Assembly: GCA_039800165.1 (NCBI GenBank)
Contig: JBDLRH010000092.1
Location: 1-9,889 of the forward strand
Reading direction: 5' to 3'
DNA from: JBDLRH01 sp039800165
Lineage (GTDB): Bacteria > Pseudomonadota > Gammaproteobacteria > Burkholderiales > Burkholderiaceae_C
Length of the DNA: 9,889 nucleotides
Positions 1 to 5,720 of this stretch are shown here, in pieces. Both the position numbers and the translations under genes were made by a program. Numbering within the stretch: the first letter of the stretch is position 1; every line of letters begins with the position of its first letter. The notes below the pieces were generated by a model. It searched no databases. It was not told the origin of the DNA and was given only the letters and a program-made list of their open reading frames with translations.

Positions 1-23
1 GCAGCCCATCTGACCTCCGAGCC

Positions 24-800
24 ATGCTGTTCCTGCTGTCGCCTGCCAAGACGCTTGACTACGAAAGCCCGCTGCCCGAGCTGCCGCACACCGCGCCGCA
101 GTTCACCCGGCGCTCGGCCGAACTGATCGATGTGCTGCGCAAGAAGTCGCCGCAGCAGATTGCCGAGCTGATGGACCTGAGCGACGCGCTGTCGGCGCTG
201 AACGTGGCGCGCTACGAGGCCTGGTCGCCCAAGGCCAGTGCGAAGAACGCGAGTCAGGCGGTGCTGGCCTTCAATGGCGATGTGTACGAAGGCCTGGACG
301 CCAGGAGCCTCAAGCGTGCCGACCTCGAGTGGGCGCAGGAGCATCTGTGCATCCTGAGTGGCCTGTACGGCGTGCTGCGGCCGCTTGACTGGATGCAGCC
401 CTACCGGCTGGAGATGGGTACCGCGCTTACCACCGGTGCGGGCAAGAACCTCTACCAGTTCTGGGGCAGCAGCATTGCCGAGCACCTCAACGAGCGGCTG
501 GGGGCCGACAAGGCGCCGGTGGTCGTCAACCTCGCGTCGCAGGAATACTTCAAGGCGGTGGACCGCAAGACGCTCAAGGCGCGCGTGATCGACTGCGTGT
601 TCGAGGACCACAAGGGCGGCCAGTACAAGGTGATCAGCTTTCTGGCCAAGCGCGCCCGCGGCCTGATGGCGCGCCATGCCATCACACACCGGCTGCGCAA
701 GCCCGAGCAGTTGCAGGGCTTTGACAGCGAGGGCTATGCCTTTGCAGCGTCGGCCTCGGATGCCGACCGCCTGGTGTTTCGCCGCAAGGTGAGCGCATGA
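24..800 (+). CDS. yaaA: Peroxide stress protein YaaA (DUF328/UPF0246)
   Basis: The 258-residue product has the same length as E. coli YaaA and looks collinear with it. Landmarks are the N-terminal LLSPAKTLDY segment (residues 4-13), LAFNGDVYEGL (81-91), SGLYGVLRPLD.MQPYRLEMG (112-132), NLYQFWG (142-148), NLASQEYFKAV (169-179) and the basic KRARGLMAR stretch (209-217). E. coli YaaA belongs to the OxyR response and limits damage from intracellular iron during H2O2 stress; the family is cytosolic and binds DNA. The ATG at 24 gives the conserved N-terminus, although the 23 visible upstream bases hold no strong Shine-Dalgarno. A TGA at 11-13 could end an upstream gene, but that is unproven. The stop overlaps the next start as ATGA (797-800), which suggests translational coupling. 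The family call is firm; a peroxide role in this organism is inferred from E. coli. Confidence 0.96.
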   Translation: MLFLLSPAKTLDYESPLPELPHTAPQFTRRSAELIDVLRKKSPQQIAELMDLSDALSALNVARYEAWSPKASAKNASQAVLAFNGDVYEGLDARSLKRADLEWAQEHLCILSGLYGVLRPLDWMQPYRLEMGTALTTGAGKNLYQFWGSSIAEHLNERLGADKAPVVVNLASQEYFKAVDRKTLKARVIDCVFEDHKGGQYKVISFLAKRARGLMARHAITHRLRKPEQLQGFDSEGYAFAASASDADRLVFRRKVSA

Positions 801-1675
801 GCACCCACCCCGGCCAGCACGGTGCGGCGCGCCAGGCCATCACGCCCGAGCTGCGGCGCTGGATCATCGAGCAGGTGCAGGCCGGCTTTGCCGCCGATGC
901 GGTGCTGGGCTCAATGCGCGCTTCGGGCTGGCAGGAAGACGTGGCCGTGGCGGCATTGGAGACCACGCTGCGCGACTTTGCAGAGCAGCAGGCGCGCGCC
1001 AATGGCCTGCCACCGGCGTCGCCTGTACCCGAGCCGCCGCTGGACGAATCGCCGCTGTATGTCGATGCCGGCGACCGGCGGGTGCCCGTGCTGTCGGCGA
1101 TGTTCAATCCGCGTGTGGTGGTGTTCGGCAGCCTGCTGTCGGACGAGGAGTGCGATGCACTGATCGCTGCCGCCCGCCCGCGCATGGCGCGATCGATGAC
1201 GGTGGCCACCAAGACCGGTGGCGAGGAACTCAACGATTCGCGCACCAGCAACGGCATGTTCTTTCAGCGCGGCGAAAACGAAGTGGTGTCGCGCATCGAG
1301 GCGCGCATCGCCCGGCTGGTGAACTGGCCGGTGGAAAACGGCGAGGGCCTGCAGATCCTGCAGTACGGCCCTGGCGCCGAGTACAAGCCGCACTACGACT
1401 ACTTCGACCCGGCCGAGCCGGGCACGCCCACCATCCTCAAGCGTGGCGGCCAGCGCGTGGGCACGCTGGTGATGTACCTCTCCGAGCCCGAGAAGGGCGG
1501 CGGCACCACCTTCCCCGACGTGTTTGTCGAAGTCGCGCCCAAGCGCGGCAATGCGGTGTTCTTCAGCTACGAGCGTCCGCACCCGAGCACCCGCACGCTG
1601 CATGGCGGCGCGCCGGTGATCGCCGGCGAGAAGTGGATCGCCACCAAGTGGCTGCGCGAACGGCGGTTCGATTGA
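797..1675 (+). CDS. 2OG-Fe(II) oxygenase, prolyl 4-hydroxylase family
   Basis: The 292-residue product is a predicted cytosolic non-heme iron dioxygenase. It couples decarboxylation of 2-oxoglutarate to hydroxylation of a substrate, probably a prolyl residue. The catalytic domain covers about residues 105-290. It has the iron-binding H199-x-D201 (in KPHYDYFDP) and distal H269 (in RTLHGG), and K279 lies ten residues later, where P4H enzymes bind the 2-oxoglutarate carboxylate. The GGGTTFPD turn (234-241) is also typical. Residues 15-65 form a separate predicted helical module carrying M-x-x-S-G-W-x-x-D-x-A-x-x-A-L (40-54), joined by a Pro-rich linker (72-86). No signal peptide is visible. The start overlaps the yaaA stop by 4 nt, with AAGG 7 nt upstream (786-789). 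The substrate is unknown. EF-Tu is hydroxylated by a related Pseudomonas enzyme, but transferring that role here would be inference. Confidence 0.93.
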   Translation: MSTHPGQHGAARQAITPELRRWIIEQVQAGFAADAVLGSMRASGWQEDVAVAALETTLRDFAEQQARANGLPPASPVPEPPLDESPLYVDAGDRRVPVLSAMFNPRVVVFGSLLSDEECDALIAAARPRMARSMTVATKTGGEELNDSRTSNGMFFQRGENEVVSRIEARIARLVNWPVENGEGLQILQYGPGAEYKPHYDYFDPAEPGTPTILKRGGQRVGTLVMYLSEPEKGGGTTFPDVFVEVAPKRGNAVFFSYERPHPSTRTLHGGAPVIAGEKWIATKWLRERRFD

Positions 1676-2544
1676 GCTCGGGCACGGATTCCCCGCCGCC
1701 GCAGACGCCCGAGCGCTCGCCGCTGGGCCGTGCGGCCACCTACGCCGACCAGTACGACGCGTCGCTGCTGTACCCGCTGCCGCGCTCGACCAAGCGCGAC
1801 GAACTGGGGCTCGGCACTCGCCTGCCTTTCTTTGGGGCCGACCTGTGGACCGCCTTCGAACTGAGCTGGCTGAACCCGCGCGGCAAGCCGCAGGTGGCGA
1901 TCGCGCACTTCACCGTGCCCTGTGAAAGCACCCACATCGTCGAGAGCAAGTCGCTCAAGCTCTACCTCAACAGCTTCAACAACACCCGCTTCGAATCCGC
2001 CGACGCGGTGCGTGCGCGCGTCGCGGCCGACCTGAACGAGGCGGTGTGGCGCGGCGGGCCGGTGATGTCGTCGGTGGGCGTGCGGCTGATTGCGCCGGAC
2101 ATGTTTGACCGCGAGCCGGTGCACGAGATGGATGGCCTGAACCTCGACCGCCTGGACATCGAATGCACCGAATACCAGCCGGCGCCGCACCTGCTGAGTG
2201 CGGCCCTTGACGAGCAGCCTGTGGACGAGACGCTGGTCAGCCACCTGCTCAAGAGCAATTGCCTGGTGACCGGACAACCCGACTGGGGCAGCGTGCAGAT
2301 CCGCTACAGCGGCCCGCAGATCGAGCAGGGTGGGCTGCTGCAGTACCTGGTGAGCTTTCGCAACCACAACGAGTTCCACGAGCAGTGCGTCGAGCGCATC
2401 TTCATGGACCTGTGGACGCGCTGCAAGCCGACCAAGCTGACGGTGTACGCGCGCTATGTGCGTCGCGGCGGGCTGGACATCAACCCGATTCGCACCAGCC
2501 ACCCGCAGCCGCTGCCGGCCAACGTACGCACCGCGCGGCAGTAG
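1672..2544 (+). CDS. queF: NADPH-dependent 7-cyano-7-deazaguanine reductase QueF
   Basis: QueF reduces preQ0 to preQ1 with two NADPH, the nitrile-to-amine step of queuosine tRNA modification, in the cytosol. From the TTG at 1672 the product has 290 residues, close to the E. coli long (two-domain) QueF of 282. The QueF motif ESKSLKLYLNSFNNTRF lies at 91-107. The catalytic cysteine is C197 in KSNCLVTGQPDWGSVQIRY and the proton-donating aspartate is D204, keeping the family's seven-residue spacing. FHEQCVE (235-241) supplies the conserved substrate-binding His and Glu. The frame stays open upstream, but that part overlaps the hydroxylase gene in another frame and resembles no QueF. The TTG overlaps the hydroxylase TGA as TTGA. 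No in-frame ATG occurs before the domain, and the Shine-Dalgarno is weak, which fits coupled translation. TTG is inferred; the product assignment is firm. Confidence 0.95.
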   Translation: MSSGTDSPPPQTPERSPLGRAATYADQYDASLLYPLPRSTKRDELGLGTRLPFFGADLWTAFELSWLNPRGKPQVAIAHFTVPCESTHIVESKSLKLYLNSFNNTRFESADAVRARVAADLNEAVWRGGPVMSSVGVRLIAPDMFDREPVHEMDGLNLDRLDIECTEYQPAPHLLSAALDEQPVDETLVSHLLKSNCLVTGQPDWGSVQIRYSGPQIEQGGLLQYLVSFRNHNEFHEQCVERIFMDLWTRCKPTKLTVYARYVRRGGLDINPIRTSHPQPLPANVRTARQ

Positions 2545-2561
2545 AGCGCAGGGGTCGCGTA

Positions 2562-2577
2562 CGGCACCAAAGTGCCG
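2562..2577. terminator. Possible hairpin between converging genes
   Basis: A perfect 6-bp stem, CGGCAC (2562-2567) and GTGCCG (2572-2577), closes on a CAAA loop in the 38-nt gap between the queF stop and the stop of the converging isomerase gene. Its position suits a bidirectional terminator, but no T-tract follows on either strand, so the call is weak. Confidence 0.35.
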
Positions 2578-2582
2578 GCGGC

Positions 2583-3416
2583 TCAGCCCAATTCGCTGAA
2601 GCGGCGCAGTTCGCCGAGCGCCGGATAGTCGGCCGCACGCCGCTCTTTCATGGCGCTGATCGCCTCGTGCACATGGCGTGTGCTCCAGGCGGTGCCCTGC
2701 AGCCAGCCCATCTGGCGCAGCGAATCTTCCACCGAGTGGTCGCGCGCGTAATGGATGGCCTGCTTGGTGCCCCAGATCGCCACCGGAGGCTTGGAGGCGA
2801 TCTCGCGGGCGCAGGTCAGAGCGGCCTGCACCGCGGCATCGTGTGAATCGAAGACTTCGTTGACCAGACCCGCCTCGTATGCACGCTGCGCCGTCATGCG
2901 CCGCCCGGTGTAGGCGTATTCCTTCACCACCGCCAGCGGAATCAGTTTGGGCAGGCGCTGCAGCGTACCCACGTCGGCCACCATGCCGATGTTGATCTCC
3001 TGGATGCAGAAGAAGGCGTCGGCGCTGGCGTAGCGCACGCAGCAGGCGGTGACCAGGTCCACCCCGCCGCCGATGCAGCCGCCATGGATGGCTGCGATCA
3101 CCGGAATGCGCAGCGACTCGAGCTTGCTGAAGGTCGCCTGGATGTCGAGCAACTGCTCGTGGATCAGCGCGCGGCCTTCGGCGGTGGTCTCGTCAAAGCT
3201 GATCGCGTTGCTGAACGTCTCCAGCGCCATGCCGGCGGTGAAGTGCTTGCCGGTGGACGACAGCACCAGCGCACGCGCCGTGCCTGCGCGCTGCAGGCCG
3301 TCGAGCACCTGCTCGAGCTCGCGCCAGAACACCGGCCCCATGGTGTTGAGCGCATCGGGCCGGTTGAAGACGAGGTGAGCCACGTGATCGGACTCGGTCA
3401 GGGTGAAGCACTGCAT
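2583..3416 (-). CDS. Enoyl-CoA hydratase/isomerase family protein, dienoyl-CoA isomerase-like
   Basis: This is a crotonase-fold acyl-CoA enzyme of 277 residues. The oxyanion-hole segments are HFTAGMAL (58-65) and HGGCIGGGVDL (111-121). The core resembles mammalian ECH1 (delta3,5-delta2,4-dienoyl-CoA isomerase): D120 in GGGVD, E140 in FFCIQE and D148 in GMVAD keep the 20- and 8-residue spacing of rat Asp176/Glu196/Asp204, followed by VGTLQRLPK and later ARDHSVEDSL. The likely role is double-bond isomerisation in beta-oxidation of unsaturated fatty acids. The chosen ATG (3414-3416) has AAGGA 7 nt upstream (3424-3428 on this strand). A longer form from 3464 would add 16 residues not expected in the family and lacks a ribosome site. 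No other beta-oxidation gene lies in the window. The subfamily call rests on the triad; a generic enoyl-CoA hydratase is the alternative. Confidence 0.9.
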   Translation of the reverse strand: MQCFTLTESDHVAHLVFNRPDALNTMGPVFWRELEQVLDGLQRAGTARALVLSSTGKHFTAGMALETFSNAISFDETTAEGRALIHEQLLDIQATFSKLESLRIPVIAAIHGGCIGGGVDLVTACCVRYASADAFFCIQEINIGMVADVGTLQRLPKLIPLAVVKEYAYTGRRMTAQRAYEAGLVNEVFDSHDAAVQAALTCAREIASKPPVAIWGTKQAIHYARDHSVEDSLRQMGWLQGTAWSTRHVHEAISAMKERRAADYPALGELRRFSELG

Positions 3417-3670
3417 GGGCATGTCCTTGGCGGTGAACAACCCGCACTGTAAGCCGACTGTCATGGTGACCGCTGCGGCGCGGTGCGGGCGCCGCCTGCC
3501 CTCAAGTTGCGCCGGCGGCTGCCGAGAAGGCTGCTTCCGCCGCCCGTGCGCTGTCGGCCCGCCTAAAAACCCTGCTCACCCTGGGTTGAATCCAGCGGGC
3601 CGGTTCCGGCGTAAAGGCTGCGGATCGGGCGCATCGCCCCATCTTCATTTCATTCAGGGAGATTCTTTTC
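3417..3670. other. Divergent intergenic region, 254 nt
   Basis: This gap separates the start of the isomerase gene (- strand) from the start of the DUF4331 gene (+ strand), and no credible gene lies in it. The left half is very G+C rich. The right half holds three short dyads: an imperfect one around CTGGGTTGAATCCAG (3581-3595), GCCGG-TT-CCGGC (3599-3610), and GGGCG-CAT-CGCCC (3627-3639). A T/C-rich stretch follows, then the ribosome site GGGAGA (3657-3662) 8 nt before the DUF4331 ATG. The region must hold promoters for both genes, but no canonical sigma-70 pair stands out. Confidence 0.6.
3586..3615 (+). promoter_or_regulatory. Tentative promoter for the DUF4331 gene
   Basis: TTGAAT (3586-3591) and CGTAAA (3610-3615) are separated by 18 nt, about 55 nt upstream of the DUF4331 start. 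The first hexamer is a fair -35. The second is a poor sigma-70 -10 but starts with the CGT seen in several extracytoplasmic-function sigma promoters. This is a visual guess only. Confidence 0.2.
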
Positions 3671-5347
3671 ATGCGCATCCGCCATCTGGCCTTGTCGGCC
3701 GTCGCCGTTGCTGCGGCGCTGTCCACCGGACTGTCCCTTGCCTCCAGCCACCGCGAGGCACCGTTCATTGCGACCTCGCCCAAGGTCGACGCGACCGACT
3801 TCTACATGTTCCGCAGCTACGAGACCGGCCGCAGCGACTATGTGACGCTGATCGCCAACTACCAGCCGCTGCAAGACGCCTACGGCGGCCCGAACTACTT
3901 CAAGATGGACTCGAACGCGCTGTACGAAATCCATGTGGACAACAACGGCGACGCCAAGGAAGACATCACCTTCCAGTTCCGCTTCAACAACACCCTGGCC
4001 AATGCCGGCAAGGGCGTGGAACTGGACATCGGCGGCACCAAGGTCGCGATCCCGCTGACCCAGGCTGGCGGCGTGGCCAACGTGTCGGATGCCAACCTGA
4101 ACGTGGCCGAGACCTACACCGTCAACGTGGTGCGCGGCAACCGTCGCACCGGCAGCGCACAGTCGGTCACCAAGGCCGCAGGCGGCGCCAGCTTCGAGAA
4201 GCCGCATGACTATATCGGCGTGAAGACCATGGGCAACAGCGCTGCCTACGCCACCTACGCCGGCAAGCACATCCATGAGATCAAGGTGCCGGGCTGCCCC
4301 GCCGGCAAGGACGCCGGCCGGGTGTTCGTGGGCCAGCGCCAGGAAGGCTTTGCGGTCAACCTCGGCCCGATCTTCGACCTGGTGAACGCCACCGCAGCGC
4401 AGGTGACCAACCCGTCGCTGATCAACGCCTTTGCCGCCAACTCCATCCAGGACAAGAACGTCACCTCGATCGCGATCGAAGTGCACAAGGACTGCCTGAC
4501 CACGGGCAGCGACCCGATCATTGGCGGCTGGACAACGGCCAGCCTGCGCCAGGCCCGCGTGCTGTCGGGTGCGCCGGCATCCGGCCTGCAGGCCAGCGAA
4601 AAGGTGGGCGGCGCGTGGACACAGGTTTCACGCCTGGGCAACCCGCTGGTCAACGAAGTGGTGATCGGCCTGCGCGACAAGGACAAGTTCAACGCCTCCA
4701 AGCCCGAGGGTGACCTGCAGTTCGCCAGCTACGTCAGCAACCCGACGCTGCCCGCATTGCTGGGCCTGGTGCTGGCGGGTGACCCGGCTGCCCTGGCACC
4801 GACCAACCTGCCACGTACCGACCTGCTCAACGTCTTCCTGACAGGCAACATCCACCGCGCGCTGACCGGCTCGGCCACGCCTGCTGGCCAGATTCCGTCG
4901 GAGATGCTGCGCCTGAACACGGCGGTGCCGCCGGTGCCGTTTGCGCAGCAGAACCGCCTGGGTGTGGCCGGTGAAGTGCTGCGTGTGGGCGGCTTTGCCA
5001 ACGCCGGGCAGATCACTGACGCTGCAGGCTTCCCGAATGGCCGCCGTCCGAAGGACGACGTGGTGGACATCGCGCTGGTGGCCGTGATGGGCGGCCTGTG
5101 CGTGCTCAACACCAACGGCAGCCTCGGTGTGGTGCTGGGCGGTGACGCCACCAACAAGAATGCGCTGGGCCTCAACAGCTTCACCATTCCGGGCACGACG
5201 CCGACCACGCTGACCTCGGACTGCGGCGCAGCCAAGGTGCCGATGGGCGCGACCTCAGCCAGCCTGCACGACGGTGTGGATCAGGCGGTGGTGCCGTTCC
5301 TCAACACCTTCCCGTACCTCAACACCCCCAACGCGGGTTCGCGCTGA
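3671..5347 (+). CDS. Secreted DUF4331 family protein
   Basis: The 558-residue product has a Sec signal peptide: basic MRIRH, a hydrophobic Ala/Leu/Val core (6-24), and probable cleavage after LSLA. The mature protein would begin SSHREAP, the hallmark start of the DUF4331 family. Other family landmarks are VDATDFYMFRSYE (39-51), LIANYQPLQDAYGGPNYF (60-77), FPNGRRPKDDVVDIAL (454-469) and the C-terminal FPYLNTP (547-553). Residues 90-98 (DNNGDAKED) resemble a Dx(D/N)xD calcium loop. Four cysteines (209, 275, 477, 518) could form disulfides in the periplasm. No catalytic motif or transmembrane anchor is visible after the signal peptide. GGGAGA sits 8 nt before the ATG. A small lipoprotein gene starts 26 nt after the stop, so the two are probably co-transcribed. 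The molecular function of DUF4331 is unknown to me; the family assignment is strong and export is well supported. Confidence 0.92.
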   Translation: MRIRHLALSAVAVAAALSTGLSLASSHREAPFIATSPKVDATDFYMFRSYETGRSDYVTLIANYQPLQDAYGGPNYFKMDSNALYEIHVDNNGDAKEDITFQFRFNNTLANAGKGVELDIGGTKVAIPLTQAGGVANVSDANLNVAETYTVNVVRGNRRTGSAQSVTKAAGGASFEKPHDYIGVKTMGNSAAYATYAGKHIHEIKVPGCPAGKDAGRVFVGQRQEGFAVNLGPIFDLVNATAAQVTNPSLINAFAANSIQDKNVTSIAIEVHKDCLTTGSDPIIGGWTTASLRQARVLSGAPASGLQASEKVGGAWTQVSRLGNPLVNEVVIGLRDKDKFNASKPEGDLQFASYVSNPTLPALLGLVLAGDPAALAPTNLPRTDLLNVFLTGNIHRALTGSATPAGQIPSEMLRLNTAVPPVPFAQQNRLGVAGEVLRVGGFANAGQITDAAGFPNGRRPKDDVVDIALVAVMGGLCVLNTNGSLGVVLGGDATNKNALGLNSFTIPGTTPTTLTSDCGAAKVPMGATSASLHDGVDQAVVPFLNTFPYLNTPNAGSR

Positions 5348-5373
5348 ACCGGCGCCGACGCAGGAGAACGCGA

Positions 5374-5643
5374 ATGAAGCGAATCCTTTCCATTCGTCCC
5401 GCCCTGTCGGCGGTCGCTGCGGCTGCCCTGCTGGCCGCTTGCGGCGGCGGTGGTGGTGGCGACGCCCCCGCAGTGCAAAACGTGACGGGCACCGGCGTGC
5501 CGGTGTCTGCCACCACCAGCGCGACCGAGGCGACCAAGTTCGTGCAAGGCGTGGCCAACCAGAACCAGGACCAGGCCGAGCCGATCGCAGTGGAAGGCGC
5601 CACGCTGGCCACCAGCGAGACGGCTGAACCCGAACCCGTCTGA
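5374..5643 (+). CDS. Small glycine-rich lipoprotein, no recognised family
   Basis: The 89-residue product has a lipoprotein signal: basic MKRILSIR, a hydrophobic Ala/Leu stretch (10-22) and lipobox L-A-A-C with the lipidated cysteine at 23. Residue +2 is glycine, not aspartate, so outer-membrane sorting is expected. A run of six glycines (24-29) follows as a flexible tether. The remaining about 60 residues are rich in Thr, Ala, Val, Glu and Gln and end in the acidic ETAEPEPV, with no cysteine or aromatic cluster. Residues 49-62 (ATEATKFVQGVANQ) may form an amphipathic helix. AGGAGA (5362-5367) lies 6 nt before the ATG, the best ribosome site in this half of the window, so expression is credible despite the small size. 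The gene follows the DUF4331 gene by 26 nt and precedes a terminator. I do not recognise its family; a partner or surface anchor for the DUF4331 protein is inference. Confidence 0.82.
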   Translation: MKRILSIRPALSAVAAAALLAACGGGGGGDAPAVQNVTGTGVPVSATTSATEATKFVQGVANQNQDQAEPIAVEGATLATSETAEPEPV

Positions 5644-5644
5644 C

Positions 5645-5656
5645 GCCCGGCCGGGC
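5645..5656. repeat. 12-bp perfect palindrome after the lipoprotein gene
   Basis: GCCCGGCCGGGC starts one base after the lipoprotein stop codon and 10 nt before the terminator stem. It could add a second short 3' hairpin to the transcript or be a chance product of high G+C. Confidence 0.4.
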
Positions 5657-5666
5657 ATCCGATGAG

Positions 5667-5694
5667 CAACGGCGCACCTTCGGGTGCGCCGTTG
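5667..5694 (+). terminator. Intrinsic terminator of the DUF4331-lipoprotein unit
   Basis: A perfect 12-bp stem, CAACGGCGCACC (5667-5678) and GGTGCGCCGTTG (5683-5694), closes on the stable tetraloop TTCG (5679-5682). TGCTTTGG follows on the + strand, a short and imperfect T-tract. The hairpin sits 23 nt after the lipoprotein stop and 26 nt beyond the stop of the converging dinB, so it may also stop dinB transcripts, although the other strand lacks a T-run. Confidence 0.85.
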
Positions 5695-5720
5695 TGCTTT
5701 GGGGCAGGGCTGCTGCTGCT

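Noticed and set aside
911..1603. Open frame of 230 codons on the - strand
   Set aside because: Opposite the prolyl hydroxylase gene; no domain.
1150..1671. Upstream extension of the queF frame as a fusion domain
   Set aside because: The 174 extra residues are the hydroxylase gene read in a shifted frame (Arg/His-rich) and match no QueF extension.
1567..2502. Open frame of 311 codons on the - strand
   Set aside because: Opposite queF; skewed composition and no family resemblance.
3417..3464. 16-residue N-terminal extension of the isomerase
   Set aside because: The upstream ATG lacks a ribosome site, whereas AAGGA sits 7 nt before the chosen ATG.
3650..4486. Open frame of 278 codons on the - strand
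   Set aside because: Opposite the DUF4331 gene, whose signal peptide and family motifs fix the true strand.
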